Source: Leucobacter chromiireducens
Lineage (GTDB): Bacteria > Actinomycetota > Actinomycetes > Actinomycetales > Microbacteriaceae
Direction of reading: 5' to 3'
DNA length: 64,000 nt
NCBI RefSeq assembly: GCF_003917135.1
Contig: NZ_RPDI01000009.1
Coordinates: forward strand, 42,119 to 106,118
A program made the position numbers and the translations under genes. The number at the start of each line of letters is the position of its first letter. The stretch's first letter is position 1. The notes under the pieces were generated by a model. The model did no database searches, had not been told where the DNA came from, and saw only the letters and a list, made by a program, of their open reading frames with translations. Below, piece by piece: positions 1 to 7,261 of this stretch.

Positions 1-701
1 CGGGTGGCCGACCAGCCGGTCGGGGTCTGGACGAGGCGCCCCTCGCGGGCGCCCGCGTCGGCGAGGCTCCGCGCGAGGCCGACGATTCCGCCGGACTTCG
101 CGTAGAGCCGGCTCATCGTGCCCACCTCGATCGGCCCGCCCAGGTGCTCGGCGAGTGCCTGCTCAAGCTCCTCGAAGCGGATCGGGTGGAGATCGATGAC
201 GTAGGAGGGCTCAAGCGTCGACGCCTGGAGCCCGCTTGGCGTGTGTCGCGCTCGGAGGCCCTGCAACCGCGAGATGATGAGCGGCAGGTTCGTGCGCCGG
301 CGCACCGCCTCGGCGACGCCCCACGACGACTCGTCAAGGTCGTCCCAGTCGTCGAGGAACAGCACCGACTTCTCCTGGCGGGTTGCATCGATCAGCGCGT
401 CGGCGGTGCTCTGCAGCGTCGACGTCACGCGGGTATCGGCCGGGCCCCCGATTCCAGCGAGGTGCATGGCCGCGAGCGGGTGCTGGCGGAGCGAGGCGAC
501 GCCGCGCACCGAGATGACGCGCCAGCCGTCGTTCTCGAGCCGGGTGCGGAGCGCGCTCAGGAAGGCCGTGCGGCCGCTGCCGCGACTGCCAACGACGTCG
601 ACGCTCCCGCCGCGCTGCAGCAGGCTGAACGCCGTTGCAAGGTCAGTTTCACGTCCAATAACCACCGGCGCTCGCTTCCGTACGATCTCTTCGACGAGCA
701 T
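1..701 (-). CDS. STAND/LuxR-type ATPase regulator, N-terminal part (runs off left edge)
   Basis: The first 233 residues of a larger protein read leftward from ATG 701. A Walker A-like loop GSRGSGRT lies near residues 39-46 and a Walker B strand (VLFLDD) near 115-120. Further on is a region like the helical part of MalT/STAND regulators (SGGIVGLARSL). Such proteins usually end in a LuxR-type helix-turn-helix, but that end is outside the window, so the DNA-binding role is inferred. No neighbour on its 5' side suggests a pathway. The ATPase fold is well supported; the regulator assignment is by analogy with NarL/LuxR-family ATPases of Microbacteriaceae. Confidence 0.7.
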   Translation of the reverse strand, partial: MLVEEIVRKRAPVVIGRETDLATAFSLLQRGGSVDVVGSRGSGRTAFLSALRTRLENDGWRVISVRGVASLRQHPLAAMHLAGIGGPADTRVTSTLQSTADALIDATRQEKSVLFLDDWDDLDESSWGVAEAVRRRTNLPLIISRLQGLRARHTPSGLQASTLEPSYVIDLHPIRFEELEQALAEHLGGPIEVGTMSRLYAKSGGIVGLARSLADAGAREGRLVQTPTGWSAT

Positions 702-723
702 ACAATCACTCCACACACTCTGC

Positions 724-737
724 GTGGAATACTCCAC
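724..737. promoter_or_regulatory. Palindrome upstream of the LuxR-type regulator
   Basis: GTGGAATACTCCAC is an inverted repeat (arms GTGGA and TCCAC) 23 bases upstream of the regulator start at 701. A related CCAC...GTGG pair overlaps it on the left. The position suits an operator for autoregulation, but no binding protein can be named from sequence alone. Confidence 0.3.
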
Positions 738-1049
738 GTGGCCAGGCCTGTGACAGTTCCGCCGCGATCGCACGGGGAGCCCCCCGCGCCGGCCTCTAGA
801 CGCAGGTCAGGCCAGTCAACGGCACAACGCAGGCCCCCGAATCACGATCCGGCACCGGTGCCGTGGAACGCCCCGGAATCGCCTCGCGGGTTCCGTGCTG
901 GGGCCGTCGGATTGCGTGTGCGCGGGCTGCCACCGCATGCGGAGTGAGCGTGCCGAACGCGGGCGAGCGTGTGCGGCGTGCGCGCTGACGTTCGCTCCGC
1001 GAATCAACCCAGGCGCTGAGGTCTCAGACGGGTCTGGGGAGCACCGCGA

Positions 1050-1191
1050 GTGGAGACTCGATCCAGCTCCTGTGCTCGACCCGCCCGTCACGGTCACGCA
1101 CGTCGTCGGCATCTGGCCGAAGGACACGTCGCTCACGCCGCGCGCCTCGGCGCTGCTCGACTTCGCCGAGGAGACGTTCGCGGCGGCCTGA
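1050..1191 (+). pseudogene. Relic of a LysR-family regulator (C-terminal tail only)
   Basis: The last 45 or so codons before TGA 1191 read like the end of a LysR substrate-binding domain: a strand (VVGIWPKD) followed by the typical closing helix 'LTPRASALLDFAEETF'. No HTH or ligand-binding body is found upstream in any frame. The same frame opens at 895, but residues before the tail look random apart from two CxxC pairs. The 702-1217 region otherwise holds no convincing gene. I read it as a decayed gene; a short hypothetical protein is the alternative. Confidence 0.35.
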
Positions 1192-1217
1192 TCTGGCACT
1201 CGGGTAGATCATCAGAT

Positions 1218-1236
1218 GTATTTGAGGGTAACCTTA
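1218..1236 (+). promoter_or_regulatory. Iron box (DtxR/IdeR-type), siderophore operon 1
   Basis: Nineteen bases ending in TAACCTTA match the actinobacterial DtxR/IdeR consensus at about 13 of 19 positions. It overlaps a -10-like TATGCT (1235-1240), so a bound iron-loaded repressor would block transcription. It lies 32 bases before the binding-protein gene. Confidence 0.6.
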
Positions 1237-1267
1237 TGCTCGGAAATTCCGATCGCTAAGGAGCCTG

Positions 1268-2320
1268 ATGTCCGCGCACCGCCCCCGCCCCGTCCGCCGT
1301 TCGCTCGGCGCGCTCGCCGCACTGACCGCCGCAGCCTTCGCGCTGACGGCGTGCGCGGCGTCCCCGTCGGCATCCGAGGAGACGGGCGGGGGCGAGGCGG
1401 CGGGCGATGGCGTATTCCCCACCTCCGTCGAGCACGTCTACGGCACGACCGAGATTCCCGCGCAGCCCGAGAGGGTCGGCACGATCGGCTGGGGCAGCTT
1501 CGACGCGGCCATCGCGCTCGGGGTCGTTCCGGTGTCGATCGGTACGTCGAGCTTCGGCGGCGACGCCGAGGGGTACCTGCCCTGGACGCGTGAGGCGATC
1601 GAGGCCGACGGGGCGAAGCTCCCCGCGCTGCACGACGAGCTCGACGGCGCGCCGTACGAGGTGCTCGCCGACGCGGGCGTCGACCTGATTCTCGGCACGA
1701 ACTCGGGCCTGAGCGAGCAGGAGTACACCACGCTCAGCAAGATCGCGCCCACCGTCGCGTACGAGACCACGCCGTGGGGCACCCCGTGGCGCGACAGCAC
1801 CCGGATGGTGGGGGCGGCGCTCGGCATGCCAGACGCCGCAGCGCAGCTGATCGCCGACACCGAGGAGTTCACCGACACCGAGATGGCGAAGTACCCCGAG
1901 GTCGCCGGGAAGACCGGCATGGTGATCTGGGTGGACGCGAAGGACGCCGGCAAGGTGCAGTACTACACGCCCAACGACACCCGCCTCCAGTACCTCACCG
2001 ACCTCGGGCTGGAGATCGCACCGTCCATCGTGAAGCTGTCCGAGGGCTCCGAGGAGTTCGTCTCGTCGATCAGCGCGGAGGAGGCCGACACGCTCGACGC
2101 CGACGTCGCCGTGGTGTTCGTGCAGGGTGGCGGGGACCTCTCCACCCTGCGCGAGGACCCGCTGCTCAGCAAGATCCCCGCGGTGCAGTCTGGCGCCCTC
2201 GTGTACATCGAGGATGACGCCCAGCTGATGGCCATCTCCTCGCCGACCCCCCTGTCGATCCCGTGGGCACTCCCGGCATACGCGAAGCAGCTCGGCGAGG
2301 CCGCAGCACAGGTCAAGTGA
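1268..2320 (+). CDS. Iron-siderophore ABC transporter substrate-binding lipoprotein
   Basis: A 350-residue FecB/FepB-type binding protein that should capture ferric siderophores outside the membrane. The N-terminus has an Arg-rich start, a hydrophobic segment and lipobox LTAC with Cys29 as lipidation site. The mature part carries class III binding-protein features: 'AQPERVGTIGWG' in the first lobe, 'DLILGTNSGLSEQEYTTLSKIAPTV' hinge region, and a final helix. The start is set by the SD AAGGAG at 1258-1263. First gene of operon 1, overlapping the downstream permease by GTGA. Regulation by iron is expected from the upstream iron box. Ligand chemistry cannot be told. Confidence 0.92.
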   Translation: MSAHRPRPVRRSLGALAALTAAAFALTACAASPSASEETGGGEAAGDGVFPTSVEHVYGTTEIPAQPERVGTIGWGSFDAAIALGVVPVSIGTSSFGGDAEGYLPWTREAIEADGAKLPALHDELDGAPYEVLADAGVDLILGTNSGLSEQEYTTLSKIAPTVAYETTPWGTPWRDSTRMVGAALGMPDAAAQLIADTEEFTDTEMAKYPEVAGKTGMVIWVDAKDAGKVQYYTPNDTRLQYLTDLGLEIAPSIVKLSEGSEEFVSSISAEEADTLDADVAVVFVQGGGDLSTLREDPLLSKIPAVQSGALVYIEDDAQLMAISSPTPLSIPWALPAYAKQLGEAAAQVK

Positions 2321-3357
2321 CGCGTCCCACCGCGCCGCTCCGGGGCGAGGCGCGCCGACCCGCGCGCCTCGCCCCGGCCTGGGTGGTGGGCATCGCGCTC
2401 GCCGCGGTGGCGCTCGCCGCCGTGCTCTCGCTCACCATCGGGGTGCGCGACGTGCCGCTCGCCGCGGTGTGGGACGCGCTCACGGCGCCGAACACCGAGA
2501 ACATCGAGCAGGCCGCCGTGCTCGCGCGCATCCCCACGACCGTCACCGGCCTCGTCGTCGGGGCTGCGCTCGGGGTGGGCGGCGCGCTCATGCAGGGGAT
2601 GGCGCGCAACCCGCTCGCGGATCCGGGGCTGCTCGGCGTGAACGCCGGCGCATCGCTCTTCGTGGTGCTCGGGATGAGCCTCCTCGGGCTCGAAGCGCCG
2701 CTCGCGATCGTGTGGTGCGCCCTCATCGGCGCCGCGGTCGCGGTGCTCGTCGGCTACGGCGCGGCGAGCGCGAGCCCCGCAGGGGCCACCCCCGTGACGC
2801 TCGCGCTCGCGGGCGCCGCGGTTGCGGCGATCGCCGCGTCGGTGATCTCCGCGATCCTCATCACCGACGAGTCGACGCTCGAGAACTTCAGGTTCTGGCA
2901 GATCGGCTCGCTCACCGCGGGCAATCTCGGCACGATCGCGCAGCTCGCCGGCTTCCTCGGCGTTGGCGCGGTGGTCGCGCTCGTCTGCGCCAGCGGGCTC
3001 AACGGGCTCGCCCTCGGCGACGATGTTGCGCGTGGTCTCGGGATCCGTGTCGGCGTCGTCCGCGGGCTCGCGGCGCTCGCCGCGGTGCTGCTCTGCGGCA
3101 CGGCGACAGCGATCGCCGGCCCCATCGGCTTCGTCGGGCTCGCCGTGCCGCACGCCGTGCGCCTCATCGCGGGGAGCGACTACCGCTTGGTCGTGCCGCT
3201 CTCCGCGTTCGTCGGTGCCGCGTTCCTCCTCGTCTGCGACGTGATCGGTCGCCTCATCGCGCGTCCTGGCCTCCTGGAGGTGGGCATCGTGACGGCGGTG
3301 GTCGGCGCGCCCATCTTCATCGTGCTGTTGCAGCGACGCACGGCGGTCGGCCTGTGA
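2317..3357 (+). CDS. FecCD-family siderophore permease, subunit 1
   Basis: A 346-residue BtuC/FecD-type integral membrane subunit with about ten hydrophobic segments. The family motif 'ARNPLADPGLLGVNAGA' follows the third helix, and 'AGPIGFVGLAVPH' marks the coupling-helix region that docks on the ATPase. The GTG start at 2317 overlaps the stop of the binding-protein gene by four bases, implying translational coupling. It pairs with the next gene to form the translocation channel. Confidence 0.92.
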   Translation: MTRPTAPLRGEARRPARLAPAWVVGIALAAVALAAVLSLTIGVRDVPLAAVWDALTAPNTENIEQAAVLARIPTTVTGLVVGAALGVGGALMQGMARNPLADPGLLGVNAGASLFVVLGMSLLGLEAPLAIVWCALIGAAVAVLVGYGAASASPAGATPVTLALAGAAVAAIAASVISAILITDESTLENFRFWQIGSLTAGNLGTIAQLAGFLGVGAVVALVCASGLNGLALGDDVARGLGIRVGVVRGLAALAAVLLCGTATAIAGPIGFVGLAVPHAVRLIAGSDYRLVVPLSAFVGAAFLLVCDVIGRLIARPGLLEVGIVTAVVGAPIFIVLLQRRTAVGL

Positions 3358-4379
3358 GCGGGCAGCTCGCCGCGCGGCTGCGCAGCTCCCGTGCGGCGCG
3401 CGTGCGCCGCGATGCGCTCGTCTGCGCGGCCCTCGGCGCCGCCATCGTCGCGCTCATGGTCGTCTCGCTCGTGTGGGGCAACTCGGTGACGCCGCTCGGC
3501 GATGTGCTGCGCGTGCTCGCCGGCGAGAACGTGCCTGGCGCCTCCTTCGTGGTCGGCGAGCTGCGCGTGCCGCGCGCGCTCGGCGCGCTCGGCGCCGGGA
3601 TGGCGTTCGGGCTCGGCGGGACCCTGTTCCAGACCATGCTGCGCAACGTGCTCGCGAGCCCCGACGTGATCGGGATCTCCGCTGGGGCGAGCGCCGCGGC
3701 CGTGATCGCGATCGGCCTGTTCGGCGCCTCCGGCCTGCTCGTCTCCTGGGTTGCCGTGCTCGGCGCGCTCGGCGCAGCGCTCATCGTGTGGGTGTGCGCG
3801 TACCGCCGCGGCCTCTCGGGGATCCGCTTCGTGCTGGTCGGCATTGCCCTCGCCGCGGCACTGCAGGCGGTGATCAACTACGTGCTCACCCGCAGCGACG
3901 TGAAGGGCGCGCAGGACGCCGTGGTGTGGCTCACCGGCTCGCTCAGCCGCAGCCTCTGGGATCAGCTGGGGCCGACGTTGCCGGTGCTCGCGCTGCTCAT
4001 CGCCGCCGGCCTGCTCATCGCCTCCCGGCTGCACCCACTCCGGCTGGGGGACGACACCGCAGCGGCGCTTGGCGTGCGCGTGCCGGTGGCGCGGCTCAGC
4101 ATCGTGCTCTGCGGCGTGCTGCTCATCGCGGTCGCCACGTCGCTCACCGGTCCCATCGCGTTCGTCGCGTTCCTCGCCGGCCCGATCGCGATGCGCCTCG
4201 TGCGCCGCGCGGAGACCGTCCCGCTCGCCGCCGCGCTCGTCGGCGCCCTGCTGGTGCTCGGCGGGGATGTGCTCGCGCAGCATCTCACGCCCGCCGTGCT
4301 CCCCGTCGGCGTCGTCACCGGGATCCTCGGCGCCCCCTACCTGCTGTTCCTGCTCATGAGAGGACGCACACGCGTATGA
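3354..4379 (+). CDS. FecCD-family siderophore permease, subunit 2
   Basis: Second FecC/BtuC-type permease, 341 residues, beginning at GTG 3354 with a GTGA overlap. It shows the paralogous motif 'LRNVLASPDVIGISAGASAA' and the coupling segment 'TGPIAFVAFLAGPIAMRLVRR'. The N-terminal cytoplasmic stretch is Arg-rich before the first helix, as expected from the positive-inside rule. It should form a heterodimer with the preceding subunit. Confidence 0.92.
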   Translation: MSGQLAARLRSSRAARVRRDALVCAALGAAIVALMVVSLVWGNSVTPLGDVLRVLAGENVPGASFVVGELRVPRALGALGAGMAFGLGGTLFQTMLRNVLASPDVIGISAGASAAAVIAIGLFGASGLLVSWVAVLGALGAALIVWVCAYRRGLSGIRFVLVGIALAAALQAVINYVLTRSDVKGAQDAVVWLTGSLSRSLWDQLGPTLPVLALLIAAGLLIASRLHPLRLGDDTAAALGVRVPVARLSIVLCGVLLIAVATSLTGPIAFVAFLAGPIAMRLVRRAETVPLAAALVGALLVLGGDVLAQHLTPAVLPVGVVTGILGAPYLLFLLMRGRTRV

Positions 4380-5173
4380 CGCACACGCTCCAAGCCCGCG
4401 AACTGGTGGTCGGCTACGACACGGCCCCGGTGATCGATGGGCTCGACCTCACCCTGCCGGACCGCGGCGTCACGATGATCGTCGGCGGCAACGGGTGCGG
4501 CAAGTCGACGCTCCTGCGCGCGCTCGCGCGACTGCTGCGGCCACGCGGGGGCGCGGTGCTGCTCGACGGGCAGCGGATCGCGCAGCTCTCCACGAAGCAG
4601 GTGGCCCGCACGGTCGGGCTCCTGCCGCAGGCCCCCATCGCGCCAGACGGGATCACCGTGGCCGAGCTCGTCGACCGCGGCCGCACCCCGCACCGCGGCG
4701 CGCTGGGCCGGCGCGGCGCCGGCGACGACGCGGTGGTCGCGGAAGCGCTCGAACTCACCGGCATGAGCGAGTTCGCTGAGCGGGGCGTCGACGAGCTCTC
4801 GGGCGGGCAGCGGCAGCGGGCCTGGGTGGCGATGGCGCTCGCCCAGGAACCGGAGATCCTGCTGCTCGACGAGCCGACCACCTACCTTGACCTCGCCCAC
4901 CAGGTCGACGTGCTGGAGCTGCTCGTGCGGCTGTCGCGCGAGCGCGGAACGCAGGTGGTGGTCGTGCTGCACGAGCTGAATCTCGCCACCCGCTACGCGG
5001 ACCACCTGATCGCCATGTCGGGCGGCGCCGTGGTCGCGCAGGGCAGCCCAGCGGACATCGTCACGGTGGAGCTCGTGCGCGAGGTGTTCGGGCTGGAGAC
5101 GGTGGTCTGCCCAGACCCGGTGGCCGGCACCCCCATGATTGTGCCGATCGGCGCTGCCCGGAGCGCCGCATGA
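4376..5173 (+). CDS. Siderophore ABC transporter ATP-binding protein
   Basis: A 265-residue FepC/FhuC-type ATPase powering the two permeases. Walker A GGNGCGKST lies at residues 37-45, the Q-loop at 'LLPQAPIAPDGITV', signature 'LSGGQRQRAW', Walker B 'EILLLDEPTTYLD', and the H-loop in 'VVLHELN'. All catalytic motifs are intact. ATG 4376 overlaps the upstream stop (ATGA), and its own stop overlaps the reductase gene. The protein is close in plan to the ATPase of operon 2 (22407), suggesting an old duplication of the whole cassette. Confidence 0.93.
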   Translation: MTHTLQARELVVGYDTAPVIDGLDLTLPDRGVTMIVGGNGCGKSTLLRALARLLRPRGGAVLLDGQRIAQLSTKQVARTVGLLPQAPIAPDGITVAELVDRGRTPHRGALGRRGAGDDAVVAEALELTGMSEFAERGVDELSGGQRQRAWVAMALAQEPEILLLDEPTTYLDLAHQVDVLELLVRLSRERGTQVVVVLHELNLATRYADHLIAMSGGAVVAQGSPADIVTVELVREVFGLETVVCPDPVAGTPMIVPIGAARSAA

Positions 5174-6132
5174 GCGGGCTCGGCGCGTACCGCCTGTTCC
5201 GCGTCCGCGTTGCCGCGGCGGAGCGGGTGACCCCCGGCTTCGTGCGCGTCAAGTTCACGGGGGACGAGCTCGACGAGTTCGGTTTCGTCGGCATCGACCA
5301 GCGCGTCAAGCTCCTGCTTCCCGATGCGCGAGGGGTGCTCCCCGAGCTGCACGGCGGCGGGGACTGGTACGCCGCGTGGTGCGCGCTGAGCGCGGCCGAG
5401 CAGCCGCCGATGCGCACCTACACGCCCCGACTGCTGCGCCGCGCGAACCCCGCGACCGGGGAGCCCGCGAGCCTCGTGATCGACTTCGCGTGGCACCCGA
5501 ACCCGGGGCCGGCCGCGGCGTGGGCCGCCGCTGCGAGGCCGGGCGACCTCGCAGCGATCGTTGGGCCGAACGGGGCATACTCGGCGAACACTCGCGCGGT
5601 GGGGTGGCTGCCGCCGCGGGACGCGACGCGGCTGCTGCTCGTGGGCGACGAGAGCTCGCTTCCCGCCATCGCGGCGATCCTCGAGGATCTCGACGCTGCG
5701 GCCTCGGTGCGCGTGCTGCTCGAACTGGGAGATCCGCGCGACGTCGCGCTGCTGGGCGACACCGACGGGGTGACGGTCGAGGTGCACGAGCGCGGCGGAC
5801 GGCACCCGGGCGATGCGTTGGTCGACGCGGTGCGTGCGCTCGACGATCCCGCCTTTGCCCCCGCGGCGCGCGCTCGGTCGGGGCCGACGGCCAGCCCCGA
5901 GCTCGAGGACGTCGACCTCGACGCGACCGTGCTCTGGGAGGTGCCGGGGATCGACCCGGAGACGGGCATGCCGGCGGAGGACGACGCCCGCTCGGCCCGC
6001 GCATACGCCTGGCTCGCCGGTGAGGCCGACGCGATCAAGCGGATCCGGCGCGAGCTCGTCGCCGAGCGCGGCATGCCGCGCGAGGCGGTGGCGTTCATGG
6101 GGTACTGGCGCTTCGGCCGCGCAGAACGCTAG
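5170..6132 (+). CDS. Siderophore-interacting protein (FAD-dependent ferric-siderophore reductase)
   Basis: A 320-residue ViuB/SIP-family flavoprotein that should release iron from imported ferric siderophore in the cytoplasm. The FAD-binding barrel contains 'PPMRTYTPRLLRR' (RxYT flavin motif) near residue 80, followed by the characteristic 'GPNGAYS' turn. The NAD(P)H-binding half includes 'LLLVGDESSLPAIAAIL', and the C-terminus has the family signature 'AFMGYWRFGRAE'. Last gene of operon 1, ATGA-coupled to the ATPase. A second SIP closes operon 2 (26601). Confidence 0.9.
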   Translation: MSGLGAYRLFRVRVAAAERVTPGFVRVKFTGDELDEFGFVGIDQRVKLLLPDARGVLPELHGGGDWYAAWCALSAAEQPPMRTYTPRLLRRANPATGEPASLVIDFAWHPNPGPAAAWAAAARPGDLAAIVGPNGAYSANTRAVGWLPPRDATRLLLVGDESSLPAIAAILEDLDAAASVRVLLELGDPRDVALLGDTDGVTVEVHERGGRHPGDALVDAVRALDDPAFAPAARARSGPTASPELEDVDLDATVLWEVPGIDPETGMPAEDDARSARAYAWLAGEADAIKRIRRELVAERGMPREAVAFMGYWRFGRAER

Positions 6133-6158
6133 CCCGCGCTCGGAGAACTTTCAGCTCT

Positions 6159-6200
6159 GCGAGCAAATCGCGCACCTTTGGCGTCAGCTTGCGTCCCCTT
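6159..6200 (+). repeat. Duplicated upstream element, copy A
   Basis: This 42-base block matches 6494-6535 at about 35 of 42 positions. The shared core is GCGCACCTTT then GTCAGCTTGCG. Its end lies exactly 49 bases before the start codon of the small ORF at 6249, the same distance as copy B from its gene. It sits upstream of the -35 region, consistent with an activator or repressor site. Confidence 0.6.
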
Positions 6201-6236
6201 GGTGGTGGACCCCTCTGCATTCTGGACCGGGCTTGT

Positions 6237-6242
6237 TAGCGT
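6237..6242 (+). promoter_or_regulatory. -10 hexamer, leaderless start at 6249
   Basis: TAGCGT followed by exactly six bases and then ATG 6249. No Shine-Dalgarno precedes the ATG. The pattern recurs across the window. Confidence 0.5.
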
Positions 6243-6248
6243 GCTCGC

Positions 6249-6497
6249 ATGAACACATCTCGCCCCAGATCTGTGCGTGGTGCGCAGCGGTATCCCGCGA
6301 CCGCGCGCCGAGCGACCTCGCCCCTGGCCGCCCCCGCAGCGGCAGCGGAGCCCTCCGGCGCGGCCGCTCCCGCGTCCCGCGCCCGAGCTGCGACCACGGA
6401 GATGTCCCTGGCCGCCGAATACCGCCTCATGCTCGAGCAGGAGCGACAGGCGTACGCGCGCACCTCCCAGGACGCCGAGGTGCCCACCGCTGAGTGA
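6249..6497 (+). CDS. Small hypothetical protein (82 aa)
   Basis: Unrecognised. The first 45 residues are Ala/Pro/Arg-rich and low in complexity; the last part ('EMSLAAEYRLMLEQERQAYARTSQ') looks like an amphipathic helix. There is no signal peptide or membrane segment. Support for being real comes from the -10/6-nt/ATG arrangement and from sharing an upstream 42-base element, at identical spacing, with the secreted-protein gene at 6584. Its stop lies inside copy B of that element. It could be a regulator or partner of the downstream pair; nothing in the sequence shows which. Confidence 0.45.
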   Translation: MNTSRPRSVRGAQRYPATARRATSPLAAPAAAAEPSGAAAPASRARAATTEMSLAAEYRLMLEQERQAYARTSQDAEVPTAE

Positions 6498-6535
6498 GCA
6501 GAACGCGCACCTTTAGTGTCAGCTTGCGACGCCTT
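6494..6535 (+). repeat. Duplicated upstream element, copy B
   Basis: Second copy of the 42-base block at 6159-6200, ending 49 bases before GTG 6584. It overlaps the stop codon of the small ORF. Conservation is strongest in the block itself and weak in the following 35 bases, so it is not simply a recent tandem duplication of the whole promoter. Confidence 0.6.
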
Positions 6536-6571
6536 CCCGGCGCACCCGGTTTGGCCGCACCGCACGCTTGC

Positions 6572-6577
6572 TACGTT
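6572..6577 (+). promoter_or_regulatory. -10 hexamer, leaderless start at 6584
   Basis: TACGTT, six bases, then GTG 6584. It selects this GTG over the earlier in-frame start at 6494, which lies upstream of the promoter and lacks a signal peptide. Confidence 0.5.
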
Positions 6578-6583
6578 GCTCGG

Positions 6584-7261
6584 GTGAAAGCATCTGAAAC
6601 AAGATCATTGCTCGCCACCGGCCGACTCCTCGCGCTGCTGCTCGGGGCCGGCCTCGCGGGAGCTGGGGCACCGGCCGCCTCCGCCGCGCCCGCACCCAAG
6701 CCCATCACTCTGAGCGAAGAGGCTCCCGCTGGCACCACGCAGGTGTGGGCGGACCTCGAGGGCGCAGCCCCGGCAGATGTCGAGCTGGTCCTCACCTCCG
6801 GAACCAACGCCCCCCGCGCCGCCACCTGGGCCCCCACCGTCTCCGGCGCCGGCTTCCGCACCGCCGCGACGCCGGGCACGCTGACCGCAACGGTCACCGC
6901 CACCGACGCGGCGCTCGCGGCGAGGCCCGTACTCGCGCTCACCTTCGCCACCGACGCTGGGGTAGTGCTCGATGCCACCCGTGTTGAACTGAGGACGCAG
7001 ACGGATGACTCGGGCACGGACGGCTCCGGCACCGATGACACCGGGACCGACGACGCAGGCACCGGGGGTGTGACGCCGGGAGGCTCTGGCGGATCGGCCA
7101 GCGGACCGCTCGCCACCACGGGTGACCAGACACTGCTCTCGATGGGGATCCTGGCCGCACTACTGCTCGTCACCGGCGGGGCCACGTTCGCCATCCGCAC
7201 CGCACAGACGCGACGCGCGCTCGCCGCCGACATCACCGACACCGAGGAGCCCCGCGCATGA
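6584..7261 (+). CDS. Secreted LAxTG-anchored cell-wall protein
   Basis: A 225-residue exported protein. Residues 1-30 form a signal peptide ('LLALLLGAGLAGAGAPAASA'). A compact beta-rich domain follows, then a Ser/Thr/Gly/Asp linker with repeated DxSGTD and DTGTD units (about 140-170). The C-terminus has LATTG at 176-180, a hydrophobic helix and a basic tail ending in a longer cytoplasmic extension. LAxTG is the recognition motif of class E sortases of high-GC actinobacteria (known of the family). No sortase gene is in the window. The stop overlaps the next gene by ATGA, so the two are co-translated. Confidence 0.75.
   Translation: MKASETRSLLATGRLLALLLGAGLAGAGAPAASAAPAPKPITLSEEAPAGTTQVWADLEGAAPADVELVLTSGTNAPRAATWAPTVSGAGFRTAATPGTLTATVTATDAALAARPVLALTFATDAGVVLDATRVELRTQTDDSGTDGSGTDDTGTDDAGTGGVTPGGSGGSASGPLATTGDQTLLSMGILAALLLVTGGATFAIRTAQTRRALAADITDTEEPRA

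Noticed and set aside
895..1040. Possible zinc ribbon (two CxxC pairs) in the frame before the LysR-like tail
   Set aside because: The rest of the stretch looks random, there is no start signal, and two Cys pairs can arise by chance in this composition.
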